DNA of 64,000 nucleotides, taken from positions 62,001-126,000 of the forward strand of contig LLEY01000034.1 of NCBI GenBank assembly GCA_001414485.1. The letters are read 5' to 3'. Both the position numbers and the translations under genes were made by a program. The notes beneath the pieces were generated by a model. It made no database searches. It was not told the origin of the DNA and was given only the letters and a program-made list of their open reading frames with translations. This document shows, one piece after another, positions 1 through 11,385 of this stretch; position 1 is the stretch's first letter, and every line of letters begins with the position of its first letter. This stretch comes from Calycina herbarum (taxonomy: Eukaryota; Ascomycota; Leotiomycetes; Helotiales; Pezizellaceae).

Positions 1-1361
1 TTATATATAAAACTAATATTTTTTAAAATTACTTTACTTTAAAGCTCTGTATTTGTAAAAATACTTCTATAAAGAAATTTTAAATAGTAGAAAGGTTTAT
101 AATTACTCTAATAATTTGTTTTCTAGAAGGAATTACTTTTAAATAGTAATCTATATAGTAAAAGCAAAGTACTAAAAGGCCGTGTTTTAGTGTAAAACAG
201 CTGTTGACGGTGACTATATCTAGTGATGTGTATAGAGAAGGTTAGGGGTTAGAAGGGTTGGTTTAGAATGACGATAAGGTGGGCGTTTATGAAGGACGTA
301 TGGGGATGAGAGGGGATTTTCTTTTATATGTTCTAAGTTATAAGGTATGATAAGAATTTGGAAAGGCGGGAAGGATGGTTTTCGTAAGGAAAGAATTAGG
401 ATCTCGGGTGGGAGTGTTTTAATTCATGTCAGATAATCTTAGAGGCTTGCGGTTTTTACTTCTTCCCTGATTTTTGATGGTTTTCTAATGGTGACTGGCT
501 GCCTCGCGGTGGAGGTTGAAAGCTGTGGTAAATGAATAGCCTGTTATACTAGACTTTCTAGTACTATTTAGTATTACTCTAATGATTTAGAACTATTGAA
601 TTCTCAATTATCCCAAGTTTCTAGGATAATTTGAATTTCTCTAGAGAGTTAGAACAACGAGAGAGCTATGTAGGCAGGTATGTATTTACTGCCACTTTTG
701 ATGTCTATTACGAAACTTCTTTGCCAGATTACTCTTTTTTTCCCAAAGGCGAAGAGGCAAATTGGCTTGAGGCTTGAGGGGTTGTAATATATACTCATGT
801 GTTCTTTTATTTATTATTGACGGCTTCCTTTTATTTCTTGTTTAATAAGAGGGGGATTTTGAGGTTTTACTTTGCTTTTTTTGCCGATCTCTTCTATATC
901 TTATCTTTCTATCACCCTCTCTTGAGATTTTGGGGGGGTTGCTTTTAACCTCGTTTACTCTTGTTGAAGTGGTTCTTGAAATGGAAAAAGTGAGAAAGAC
1001 TTTCTTGGTCACTGAAGTGCCGTTCCTCATTCTCGTTACACGAAACAAAACTATCGAAAGAGCTGGGAACTAAGTAGTCCTTTGGCAGTACTTTTTCGCT
1101 GATAGCTTTGTCGGAGGAAGGGTTCACACTCTTGTAAATTCTGGGTTTTCGCAACTTCAACTATTTACTAGTCTTGTGCTCCGGTATACTCATCTCGACT
1201 ATGAGTTGATTTCTTCCTTGACATACTTTCCTGTCATTGGGTGACGTAGATGTAGTACTTCATCCAGTAGTTTGAGAACCCGAGACCTTGGCAATCTGGG
1301 ACACAAAACTCAAGCCACAGTTACTTCAACGTAACACATACAAGCCTACTCCAACCTAAAA
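1..1361. other. AT-rich edge and intergenic DNA
   Basis: The first 180 bases are very AT-rich with TA-dense runs, like the RIP-damaged transposon blocks further on, and end sharply at the change to balanced composition. This is probably the tail of a repeat that lies mostly outside the window. The rest has no reading frame with convincing coding character; the open frames on the minus strand around 842-1160 are short, overlapping and low in complexity. No RNA gene was recognised. Confidence 0.4.
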
Positions 1362-1709
1362 ATGGCGCTTTATCCATCTCCTTCTCCTCCCCCTCGCAGC
1401 ACCGCAAACCTCAGCATACGAACTCGCGGTCAACACCCCTATCCAAGCAATTATAATACCTCTAACACCATACAGGGTCCCCTTATCTCCATTGGCATTA
1501 GCACCGTTTATACCGCCTACCATGTTTGTTTCCCTCCCTCTCTTCCCTCACATTCTCAATCTAGCTTACATACCACGAGCGGAACACTCAAAGCACTCCA
1601 GAACAACAAACCTGATTTTTCTGAGGAGCGGGTAAATATCATTCGTACTCTTCGTGGGGCTTTCAAGGCTGATAGGTGGTTTTTTTCTCTTGCCCGAAGC
1701 GGAAGGTAG
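1362..1709 (+). CDS. Short unrecognised ORF, doubtful gene
   Basis: A 115-codon frame opens with an ATG in a good fungal context (A at -3). The first 20 residues are rich in Pro and Ser. A GTTTGT...TCTAG stretch at about 1522-1572 could be an intron that would change the C-terminus and end the protein after roughly 70 residues. No domain, signal peptide or membrane segment is clear and no family is recognised. It stands alone between non-coding stretches. It may be a small gene, a relic or chance. Confidence 0.2.
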   Translation: MALYPSPSPPPRSTANLSIRTRGQHPYPSNYNTSNTIQGPLISIGISTVYTAYHVCFPPSLPSHSQSSLHTTSGTLKALQNNKPDFSEERVNIIRTLRGAFKADRWFFSLARSGR

Positions 1710-3012
1710 ATTAGTCTTCCGTCGTTAGTTCAAATTGTTTCAAAATAGCTAGAACAATGACATCTAACCAAAATGTGTTATATCAACGTAACTTTGTTTA
1801 TTCATCTACAATGTTCTAAATAGTTGGAAGAATGGAGTTCAATAACTTAATATCAGACGGTACGAAATCCATACTTAAAGCTGGGTTACTGCTTTGGTAA
1901 GCTACTGGATGAACTTTACGCTGAGCTTTCGTTGTTGGTCATATAGATTGATTGTTTACTATGTGAATACTGCGAGTGGCGGAGGCTTGAATCTTATCGA
2001 GAAGCTTCTAAGAGGAAAGTCAAAAATCAAGATGTTGTTGAGGTCATTCCCTATCTGGAAAGAGGTTCTGGATAACCTCCGGAATCGACACGTTTTAGCT
2101 AACATCCTGAGAGGTGGCAAGTAGCCTCTATCTCTTTTCTCGGAAACTAAATGGTTGGGGAATGTAGTTGTAGTTATTCTGCCGTCTTTGAAAGCAATTA
2201 GTAGTTAGGGGATGTTGGGTTTATAAATGAGGATTTTTTTAGTCGTGTAAAGGGGACCTGGCTATTTATTTGTTAGTCACCTACGTATAGTCTTGAAAAT
2301 GCGAGACACCTAGGTATTGGCCAGTAATCTATAAATGGTCTTAAAAGAGAGAATTGGCTACTTCTAGGTAACCCCGGAGTATCTTGGAAAAAGAAACCCC
2401 GAACTTGGGCAGACGTAGCTATTCTTGGGAATAGCTGGCAAATAGCCACGTAAGCAGGTACATATGGGTGATTATATAGAAATTAATCATGAACCCTAGT
2501 ATTTCGTAAGTATAGCAGACTCAGACTCAGCATATAAATCATATTGGACTCAAAGGTATATAAGAAGGTATATAAGAACATTATTAGGCTTTAATATCAA
2601 TGTATTTATAAAACCCAAGTTTCAGAGAGAAGAATCCCTTTGATAAAAGGTATAACTGGAGAGATTTTATGACCTATCCGAAAGTACTCAATAGCTCCAG
2701 GGTGTGTCGGAACTCATGTCAGTTCATGAGATTCAAAGCAAGGTCAGCTCGGATGGAAACTCAATTATATGAACAAAGTGTGGAGAATAAGAGAATAAAA
2801 CTTCTTGGTTCTTTTATCATGTTTCGCGTCATCTAAGCTTTTACTTCGTAGTCAGCTTTTAAATTCTGACATGAAATCTGACATGAAATCTGACATTCTA
2901 GATGGTGGCAGGTTTGTTTTCGATTGAGACTTATTCGTAGGTTGCGATGCTAGCCAGGCTAGAATACTTTTTTTGGCGCTAGTAGGACGCTTGCGAAAAC
3001 GGTGTACTGAAA
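1710..3012. other. Intergenic, no gene seen
   Basis: No convincing coding frame. Around 2266-2460 lie degraded pieces that resemble the palindromic 'GTAGGTNACCTAC...AATAG' motif, which is much clearer near 58.6, 62.6 and 63.2 kb. The minus-strand frame at 2852-3112 overlaps the start of the next gene relic and contains a short internal duplication (ACATGAAATCTG repeated), so I do not call it. Confidence 0.4.
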
Positions 3013-4608
3013 TTGAGTCAGAATTCCGGTTCTCGTTTGTTAGCACAAGGGCTAGTCTGGTTAGCAGGTGTATATAATCCATCTCTTCCTGGCTTCCAGT
3101 TCCACATCGCAAAATCGGATTTCCAAGGAGTTACTTTCACGATCCCAAAATACACAGAAACCGCTCACAATTGTCTCCGACGTCGCAACAGCACAACACG
3201 ACAGCATAACATCCCAGTTCAACTTGCAAAGACTTCTTTCGCGATCCACTGGGATCAAATGGATTTAAAAACACAACTTCGATTGTTCGAATTGCTCGCA
3301 ACCAACCAAAACGATCATCGCACAATGTCTCATATAGTTAATCTTTCTCGTCAAATGCCTTCCACGACCAAGTCATCCTCACCGCTCCCGCTCTCAGCCA
3401 ATCAAAACAATGATTTCACGAAGTCTTATGCGATTCAGGCCCCTCGTTTAATAGAATGGACGAGCAGGGCATTCTTACCCGACACCACAAATGTCATGTA
3501 CGACATGGCAGGAAAATATCGCCGAGAAATGATAAGATCAATTCACGAAGTGTCAATAGCCCAGTTAGCAATGCTGGCCAAAAGCCAAGCCATCAGTACA
3601 GATACAAGAAAAATGGTGGAGTATATTCTTCAACTTCACGAAAAGGTCTTGCTCGCGAATCGCAAGGACGAACACACATTTGAGCCAGAAATATGGACAA
3701 ATCAGAACGAAAACCAGCTAGAAAGCGATTGAAAAAGTAGTCTTTAGCTGATTGGGAGGATATGAAAGAGAGGACCAAGAAAACTATTCAAATTCGATAT
3801 GCGGATTATTTTAGGCAGAATGTTGAGGCTCTTCGCGAGGTAACAATGGAGGACGTTTATGGCGACCACAAGAAAGCTAAACGAATAATCACGACTGAAA
3901 ATTGAAAGGATATTTCTCTAGCAATCAAACAAGAGGAAGACCCGGGACTTGGTAGCAAGCTGTTTGGAGAAGCACTTCTAAAGAGAGAAGTGGAAGGCCG
4001 AAGACTTGAAAAAAAGAAGGACACGAGGAAACATATCCGATGGCTTGCAGTCTTAAAGACGAATATGAATGGAGACACCGCATTGTTCAATTTGCACCAG
4101 TACGCTGCGGTGGCAGACGCGACAGAAATGGCAGATTCAAGCATTGACGCAATGCGCGCGAAAGAGTGGTGGGTCCCACTTGCAGAGCAGATAGTCTGTG
4201 ATAGGAAGTGGTTAGAAGCGAACGATCTCGCTGATGAGGAGGATGTCAGCGATAAGAAGCAAATCCTGAAATCGATACTAGCTTTCGAGAAGAGGTTCTT
4301 TGTGCAAATTCGTTTCAATACAGATGAAATCAGTGGAGAGATCAGGGTCCAAGGTTATATCCTCACGCAGAAATATCGGGAGATAGAGGACGCGAGATTA
4401 AGAACGGAACGGATGGGTAAAAAGAGGATAATTATTGGCGATTGAGAGCTTGGGGATTGTACAAGACAATATGGGATGCATTGGAGAGGGTTCGAAAGAA
4501 CTATACGTTAGACTTCTTCATTCGCCCACCTAATTTTAATTATTCGAAAGCTTCTGAAACAATAATAAGAATGGGCTTACGCGGAGCATTGTCCCAACCT
4601 GTTACGTA
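3013..4608 (+). pseudogene. Broken gene of unknown family (about 530 codons)
   Basis: A protein-like frame runs from 3013 for 239 codons. Coding sense then continues in another frame from about 3741 (ADYFRQNVEALREVTMEDVY begins near 3800), crosses an in-frame TGA at 3903-3905, and continues to a stop at 4443-4445. A third segment (LYKTIWDALERVRKNY, near 4460-4505) continues in yet another frame to a TAG ending at 4608. No canonical introns fit these breaks, so I read it as one gene damaged by at least two indels and two or three stops. The product would be hydrophilic, helix-rich and charged (EGRRLEKKKDTRK). No domain is recognised. The relic ends about 170 bp before the transposon stack. Confidence 0.5.
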
Positions 4609-4958
4609 GAGCTCGAGTAGCACGTTGGAGTGGAATTTGTGCTCTTCGATGGTGGTGCGTTACGTGGGTCCCCGAAATCGGTACAAAAACTTCTTCAGTA
4701 GGAAATAATTTGACATCAATAGTTATTCAAAAAATGGTAATTTTCTTGCGTCCAAACTTCGCGTAACATGTGATATAATACGGAGGTCATTAGCAGAGAT
4801 GGCTAATAGAAAAACAAAAACACAAAACAAAAAACAAAAAACAGAATTATCTTAATAAACTAATAATAATTTATAAATACTATATTTTCTTATTTAAATG
4901 AGTATATATAGTTAGAAAGGTAAAAAATAAATCATTTATAATATAAAAAACTAACTTA

Positions 4959-6074
4959 ACGTGATCCATCACCGAGCTGCGCATATTACCGAGCTGTGCA
5001 CTTTTACCGACTTCTACTACTTTAAAATATAATAAATTAACCATAATAATAGATAAAACTTATTACTCTTCGGATTCTAATAAGCTAGATATATCTACAA
5101 GTTCTTGATAAGTTCGTGTATTATGACTAGTCTTTCTGTAAGTACTATAACGTTGCGTAGTCGAAATCCCTTCTTTACGATTTACCCTTCTAAAGCGCTT
5201 GTCGTGTCGTATCTGCTCATTTACTTTGTCTTAAGCTATAATATCGTGTACATCCTCTATAGTAAGTACACCTCCTTAACGGATATAATTCTTTTTAGCT
5301 CTACAACGCTTGGAAAGTGCCTCATTTGTTGCTCGAAGTGTACGTAGCTTGGCATTAACAAGAGTTAATTTATAAGCCAAACGCTTTATACCTTGTTGTC
5401 GTCTATTCTCGATTACCTAGTTGAACTGCCTTACTCTTACCACGTTGATCAGTACGAGTAACAACTGTTCTAGGATAGATTTAACCTATTATAAAGCCAG
5501 TCTTGTTGAAGTTATAGAAATCGCTATCTACTATATTATATTTCGCCTGTATATTCTCTATTAGTCGAAACCATACGCCAATTAACTTAGGATCTTCGTA
5601 TAAGGCTCTTTAAAAGTCGTAAACGCGATTGAAACGCGTCTTTAGCTCTAGTCGTTGAACTACGAATCGTTCTACCCAGCGCTTTCCAACACGTTTTGCT
5701 CTGCGTGCCTCGAGGAGGTAATTTGCTATATCTTCTATATTAACTAACCGAGGCGAGAACCCTCTAGAATCTCGATCAAATATATGTCGAATAATTATTT
5801 CCTTCTCTAATTTCGTTAGCTTTAAATAATTAGGTTCAGCATTGCTGTGAGAAGGTCGGCTGTTCATTCTAAGATAAAGAGTAGATTTAGGAACTTTATA
5901 GATTTTTATAGCGTTTCTACAGCTTAATTTTCGTTTAGATGTTCGAATAGCTTTAATAGCTAATATAATTCATACTTCTTAAGTTTAGACTTACATTATA
6001 GAAGAAGAAAACACGTATTAAAGTAGTAGGGTAGTAAATTCAGTAAAAGTGCGCAGCTCGGTGATGGATCACGT
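4959..6074 (-). mobile_element. Fot1/pogo-type transposon, internally deleted
   Basis: Terminal inverted repeats start ACGTGATCCATCACCGAGCT (4959-4978) and mirror the right end (6055-6074), flanked by TA at 4957-4958 and 6075-6076. Inside, minus strand 5610-5867 is an 85-codon frame with the Tc5/CENP-B-type DNA-binding part of a Fot1 transposase (key stretch RVGKRWVERFVVQRLELKTR). Past the stop the protein sense continues to the first catalytic Asp region (FYNFNKTGF) and to a PGNRE-like motif (QLGNRE). It then jumps to a C-terminal tail (LRTLRATNEALSKRCRAKK, near 5290-5340). The core with the other two catalytic acids is missing. Length is about 1.1 kb against about 1.9 kb for full copies, so it is non-autonomous. 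Confidence 0.85.
5610..5867 (-). pseudogene. Fot1/pogo transposase N-terminal fragment
   Basis: An 85-residue frame holds the second helix-turn-helix of a Fot1/pogo transposase. The segments LTKLEKEIIIRHIFDRDSRG, DIANYLLEARRAKRVGK and RFVVQRLELKTRF are characteristic; the last is the usual run-in to the DDE domain. Beyond the TAG at 5610 the same family sense continues (RALYEDPKLIG), so the stop probably replaced a Gln codon by a C-to-T change. The protein in life would bind the terminal repeats. Here it lacks the catalytic core and cannot transpose. Confidence 0.8.
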
Positions 6075-6190
6075 TATAGTATTTTAAAAAATTTACTTAA
6101 TTTTTCAAAAAGAGATATTAAATAAGAATTAAATAAAATCTTAAGTATTTTAGCTATAGATTTAGAGTTCTATATAGCTAGTTATAGAAC

Positions 6191-6351
6191 TTAGTTGTTG
6201 GTATGACTTGGTGGTCATTAGCGTGATGCAAAAAGAGTCTATTATCGTTCGTGCATATCGAGTAAAGTTAGCTACTCTAACTACTTAAATAGACCTTAAG
6301 CGAGAAGGGCACGTGAAGTGCTTATTCACTCTTGAATATACCGACATTAGT
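6191..6351. mobile_element. Solo LTR, copy 1 (Ty1/copia-type)
   Basis: The LTR spans 6196-6346 (151 bp), begins TGTTGGTATGACTTGG and ends ATACCGACA, giving the TG...CA ends with a short inverted repeat. It is flanked by a perfect 5-bp target duplication TTAGT at 6191-6195 and 6347-6351. A second copy of the same family lies at 23766-23914 with its own target duplication. No internal retrotransposon sequence is present, so this is a solo LTR left by LTR-LTR recombination. It is inserted inside the TA-flanked element. The copia assignment rests only on the LTR style. Confidence 0.85.
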
Positions 6352-6780
6352 TAAGATAGAGAATTAAATTTTTGGTTTTTAAGACTAGACACGTAATTAG
6401 CTACTACTTTACTAAATATATTAGAAATTATAGATTCTATATCTAAAAAGATACTACTTAAGTAAAGAGATAGTAGAAAGTATTAAAAGCTAGCTTAAAA
6501 CTAAAACGTAATAATATATCTAGTATCGACGTATAACCAGAGACTAGCCGAGCCTCGAACTATACTTTACCTTCTTAAGTAGATAGCTCTTTTAATAATT
6601 AAAACTTGAATTAAATAGATATTAAATTTTAGGCCTATAATCTATCTTAGTTACTCTATATAGTATCTTTTTAAGTCTTAAAAATAGATGTTTTTTTTTT
6701 AACTTAAGTCTGTTTTATGTTTTATGTTTTATGTTTTATGTTTTTGCATTGGCTAACTCTTTGCTAATGTCCTCCATACA

Positions 6781-8372
6781 ATGACCCACGACTCGAAAGG
6801 AAATATGTTGACAACGAGTTTTAATTATGATTTTTTGAGTGCGATACATTTGAAGTTGGTTGAGGGGAAGATGACGAACAATACTTCAGCGGGCTGCATG
6901 AAAGCATATGCATTAAATCTTGTCAGCAAAGTCCGTAATGTTCTGCTCATCACTCGAGATTTAAACACGACGAGTAATGAGCAAAAATACGGACTCGCGG
7001 ATTCTTCTGTGGACATACCATATGCATGGATATGTGGAAGCGAATGGTCTCCTTACGCATTTAAACACCTGAAACCTGCCTGTACACTATCCACTGCGTT
7101 GGCCGCTGTTGACACATGGACTGTGAATGAACGTCGAATTAGCTATTGCATGGTTGAAGAGGTCAAGGAGAAGTGCAAACTTAGTTTTAGTGTGGGAATC
7201 ATGGTCGTTGTCATCGCTGCCAATGCTGCCAAATCAGCAATTATGATTCTAACGTTCTTGAGATTGAAAGAGCCAACGTTAGTGACCATTGGGGATGCTA
7301 TGGCTTCATTTCTCGAAGTCCCCGACCCAACAACGGCGGGTCTATGCTTGAGCACCCGGAATTCGACATTCAAAAAACCAAAATCTACCAACAATAGGGA
7401 ACAAGGGAGAAATCCGAATCGCAAAAGGGCGAAACGATGGCTCCCCAAACGCCACTTCTGGTTCCAGACTGCAAGTAAAACCCGCTGGCTAGATTGCAAC
7501 ATGTTGTAAGTTTGCTATCAAAAGACTGCAAACCAGCGCTGATGTTTTAGGTGTGCTGTCTTCCTATGTCTTGGTGTGATCGCCTTTCTAGCCGGCAGGT
7601 CAAGTTCTTCGATTTTTAACCTGAGAGACATGTACGAGCTTGGTTTCGGAAGTGTCAACACGATGTCTATTATTGATGATAGCCCCAAAGCACTCTTTGC
7701 AACAATACTTTCAGCAAACCTGCAACAAGGAATTCTGTCGCACCTTTACCTGCTATTTAATGGGTTATTCAGTAGTGTACTTGGTTCTTACGAATGGTCC
7801 CTTTTTGCCAAGCATCGCCAGCCCTTGCGGGTAACTTTACCAAAAGGTCAACAACGCTCAACTTACTTTCTTCAATTACCATACCGGTACGCTATCGTAA
7901 GTAATTCTTCCAGAAAGATGACAAGTCAATCGACTGATTTCCTTAGCCACTCCTCATCCTTTCTGGCTGTCTACATTGGGGTGTATCTCAATCTCTGTTC
8001 CTCGCTCGCGTAAATTTCACCGGTATCTATGGTACAGCTGCACACTATCCACCCCCCATCTCCGCCCTTGGATTTTCATGTATTAGAATCTTCTTCTCTA
8101 TTCTTACAGGATCTGTTGCTATTTTAGTTGGAATTGCAGTTGGATTCCGAAGATACGACGCTGGAATCCCAATTGTGGGAAACTGTAGCGCCGCCATCAG
8201 TGCTACTTGCCATCGACCACTTGAAGACACCTCAGCGTTTCTTTTGCAACTCCAATGGGGTGTTGTTAGCGATGCCACTGACGATGCTAGACACTGCTGC
8301 CTCACCAGCTTTGAAGTCACTCCTCCGGAGGTAGGCAAGTTTTATGCGTGGTTGCGAGAGAAACAAGAATGA
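6781..8372 (+). CDS. DUF6536-family membrane protein, N-terminal domain missing
   Basis: Exons 6781-7505, 7551-7896 and 7947-8372 join in frame (introns of 45 and 50 bp, both with GTAAG donors) to give 498 residues without a stop. The family is recognised from conserved stretches: CMKAYALNLVSK, SEWSPYAFKHLKPA, CMVEEVKEKCKLSFSVGI, DAMASFLEVPDPTTAG, PKGQQRSTYFLQLPYRYAI, VSQSLFLARV, and a C-terminal CSAAISATCHRP...LQWGVVSD...FEVTPPE block. About five membrane segments are visible. Relatives are roughly 700 residues and begin with the DUF6536 domain. Here that first 150-200 residues is absent and the first ATG lies 2 bp after the target TA of the upstream transposon. The function of the family is unknown. 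It is a 5'-truncated gene, possibly still transcribed from a repeat-borne promoter, or a relic. Confidence 0.75.
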
Positions 8373-8919
8373 TATTTAGTTAATTCTTTTCCTGTTATTT
8401 TGATGGTTTACAATCTAATCTTAGATTTGGTAGGAAACGTTGATAACAAAAACATGGACTTATTACGGTGATTTTCTCGATGCTCAGTTTTAACACTTAT
8501 AAAATGACCACTGTGAAAACAATCCTTCAGCTCTTCTGATCATCTGAACAAAATAACTCGATTCCACCTCATTTACCCATCAACGAGAGTAGTAAGAATC
8601 CGGGGCTTTACTGAGCGTATATACGCCCCCTCAATCTATTGCCCTAGGAATTCTTACACATTTGCAACTACTTATAACTACCTATTGTGTGAGGGCATCT
8701 AGAACAATGGAGAAATCGGTTTTCTGATTCTTCTTAACTTCTCGGAGAATGGATTTAGTTGTCCTATACTTTTTGAGCCGTACTTGCAACGTCAGGCGTA
8801 CCTGAAAAATGGCCGCCCTCTAAAGATGGAGTTGAAATAAGGCAGTAACAAATTATAGATATGAGTACAATGCAACCCTTCCTCGAGTATTCAGCACAAT
8901 CCTCCCCGGAAAAGATCCA
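8373..8919. other. Intergenic between two convergent genes
   Basis: This stretch separates the 3' end of the truncated DUF6536 gene (plus) from the 3' end of the lipase gene (minus). It must hold both terminators. Only AT-rich 3'-UTR-like sequence is seen and no further ORF is supported. Confidence 0.4.
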
Positions 8920-10120
8920 TTACTTTGTAGAGTTACACATGCCAATATCCCCAAAGTACCAAGCATGAGCGCCTCCTACGAATAAAGCAAGCGCGTCATA
9001 TTCATCGGCAAGAACCCCAGGAACCCACCATTTCTCATCCAAGCCAGTTCCCTCATTGCCCATATCCGAGAATTCCCACCCAGTAACGATCTGAATATCA
9101 CCGGCAGAGTATGTGTGTCCCGAATTCTTGATCCAAAACTCGGGGTAAAAGTGATCGAAGTCTTTTCGGAACGTTTGCGAATGGTCCGGGAATTGCGGGA
9201 TGGGATCGTCGAAGTGGGTAATACGGTAGTTTGAGCCTTTTGCTGGAGCTTGTTTTTGAATGTGATTTGATATATCTGCCGCGCCGATGTGGGGTTGTCC
9301 AAATGTGTACTGTTGACTTGGTTAACTGGGAGTTTAGATCTATGTATTCAATCCAAACCTACCAAATCGACGTATAGCCCTTGATTGCGAAGATAAGCAG
9401 CAGTAAGCGTTGCGACCGCACCACCAAGGGAGTGACCTGTTGCAACAACTTTATATCCGGGGTACAATTTCAATCCCTTATTGACTGCGGCGAGAACGAC
9501 CGGGCGAGCATCAAGGGAAGCTTTGTAAAATCCACCATGAACTTGGCAATTGTCTTTGGTACCATCAGAGCCACACAGGTCTGCCGTCACTTGGAGTTCA
9601 CCCAAGTCGGCTATAACATCTTGAAGATGTCCGTCTGTGGGATCTGTTCCTTGAAAGGCAATGACCAGCAGCTTCCTTGTGTTGTCGACTGCAACATATC
9701 CTTTAGGATTAAACCAAGTAAACGCGTCCCTAAGTTTCTTAGTTTACTGAATCGGTTTAAACATAAGGCATTTGACAGCACTTACGTTTCGAAGGTAGCT
9801 ATTACATGCGTATCGGCGGATTCAACAGCTGGGCAATTTCCCTTCGCTGAAGAGCATGTAAGCTTATTGCTACTGTTATCCTTGTCGACGTTATTGTAGC
9901 AGTAAGCAGCCCCGGCATATTGTGAGAAGGTCGAGAATGTATCGTAGTAAGATTGTGGGATTCCTTGAGGGGGATCTACAGACTGTTAGGAAAGTATCAC
10001 ACTACACGAGCAAGAACGTAACCAACCTCTCCTCAAAAGATTACCGGGGCTCCATGAGGGACTCGCATTTACGGCTGTGACACAAAGTGCCAGTGGGTAC
10101 AGCAAGGACGAGGAAATCAT
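8920..10120 (-). CDS. Secreted class 3 lipase (alpha/beta hydrolase)
   Basis: Four exons join in frame: 10120-10045, 9975-9786, 9729-9363 and 9309-8920 (introns 69, 56, 53 bp), giving 340 residues. Residues 1 to about 20 are a signal peptide (hydrophobic core LLYPLALCVTAV, likely cut after Ala). Lipase_3 hallmarks follow: an oxyanion-side block (LLVIAFQGTDPTD), the nucleophile elbow GHSLGG near residues 187-192 (Ser 189), YTFGQPHIGAA, the Asp region ITHFDDPIPQFP, and the catalytic His in DHFYPEFWI. All triad residues are present. It would hydrolyse triacylglycerols or other esters outside the cell; feruloyl-esterase activity is possible in this fold. The donor of intron 1 could instead be 18 bp downstream (also in phase), changing six residues. 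It reads as intact. Confidence 0.9.
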
Positions 10121-10664
10121 CTTGGAAACAATATCGCCGTGGGACGAGTTATGGGAAATGAGAGTCGTGATATAGATCAACGGAAAAGAAAGAAAGAAAG
10201 CCAGCATTAGATCGAATGTAAGTCTAGCAGAGGAGCGAAAATTATTGACTTTGCCCACCCAAAAGTGGACTACCACTCTGTTTATAAACTCGTTTGTCTG
10301 CTGCTCCAGACAACTACCAATCCATCCCTATGCCGCAGTCCACTATCATCCTCATTTTCAGCCGCTCAGAGGCTCTTTGAACATTCCCGAGTTAATCTCC
10401 ACTACATCCTAGTTAAAGGTCTGCACACTGTCTCGATTGAGCAAAACTGGACCCATAGTAAACAAGGCTACCAATGAGCATTTTGAAACACCCCCAAACA
10501 AATTTAGGACCATGATTCTAGAAGAAGAAGGATTTGACATGCAGGACAAGTAAGAAACGTTACTGCAGAGAATGTAAGCTTAAAAGGTTAATTGGACCCA
10601 GAGTTCGGGAGAGTCCTAATCCATCTGTCTCCGTGGCCCCCAACGACCACGTGCATGAAGGATT
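10121..10664. other. Upstream region of the lipase gene
   Basis: This holds the lipase 5' UTR and promoter, read on the minus strand. No CAAT or TATA box is distinctive enough to call. Short open frames on the plus strand (10265-10477, 10534-10719) have no recognisable domain. Confidence 0.35.
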
Positions 10665-11385
10665 TCAGCCCATAGGAGGCTTGGTTGAGGACTTACTGAA
10701 GAGTGCATCTTGGTGGTAATTGTGTTTTAATATCTGCATATGTAGAAACAAATCCTGATTCTCATCAGTGATATTGGCGTTGAAGTCGTTGGAAAGTGGG
10801 AGTATTTGCATCTTTTCGTACGGGAATTTAACAGCCTCCAATTGCCGAACCGAAAACCTTGACAAGTAGAGCTCATTGCTTGAACCCAACCACTGGGTTG
10901 TTGGTCCTTGTAACCCCATCCAGGTAGGCGCAGAAAATGTGTGAGAGCTAGTAGCCACTCCCGCAACTCAAATACATTGGAACAAGAAATCTTTCGAAAA
11001 AAACAAGACAAAAGGTAGTTATTGTAGAGAAGGAAACCACTGTGGGATGGAAACACTCATACGAATTGTATGATACAATTCATCGCGTGATATTCAAAGA
11101 CAAAAGTTGCTCCACTGATGGATCTGGCTTCCCCTAAAAATATCTGACAGCAAAGGAAAGGGGGGTTTGGCCCCATACGCCCTGCACTCCCTTCAAATTC
11201 TCTACGAGCATCAAACGATGGCTTGAAAGAATTATAGAAGGAATCAGGATATACATCTGAGCGACAGATAATAGTTGGGCCTGAGGGCATTTGATGATCT
11301 TTTCCGTTGAGCGATCGCGTTAAAAACACAGCGACCTCTTCTGCCTTACATTTAGGGTTATGCTTGAGAGAAACGTGATAACTTT
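10665..11385 (-). pseudogene. Unrecognised coding relic in two pieces
   Basis: Two minus-strand frames look protein-like. One runs from about 11383 to 11057 (HNPKCKAEEVAVFLTRSLNG ... FLCCQIFLGEARSISGATF); its open frame starts upstream of any ATG. The other is at 10958-10665 (LQGPTTQWLGSSNELYLSRF, DFNANITDENQDLF). A GTATGAG donor lies at the end of the first piece and AG acceptors precede the second, so the two may be exons of one gene. No start codon, signal or domain could be fixed and no family is recognised. It may be a decayed gene. Confidence 0.3.

Larger units (their letters stand above)
4779..6778. mobile_element. TA-flanked inverted-repeat element, carrier of two later insertions
   Basis: The left end CGGAGGTCATTAGCAGAGAT (4781-4800) matches the inverted right end (TGGAGGACATTAGCAAAGAG when reversed, 6757-6776). 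The similarity runs for roughly 35-40 bp into A-rich arms (AAACAAAAAC on the left, a TTTTATG tandem on the right, 6712-6745). TA dinucleotides lie just outside at 4779-4780 and 6777-6778, as expected for a Tc1/mariner-type target duplication. Once the inner Fot1-like element and solo LTR are removed, about 720 bp remain with no ORF. It is best read as a non-autonomous MITE-like element that received later insertions. Confidence 0.7.

Noticed and set aside
842..1160. Two overlapping minus-strand ORFs
   Set aside because: Each is under 75 codons, out of frame with the other, and neither resembles a protein family.
8128..8338. Alternative frames over the end of the DUF6536 gene
   Set aside because: They are shadows of exon 3 (7947-8372), whose frame carries the family motifs.
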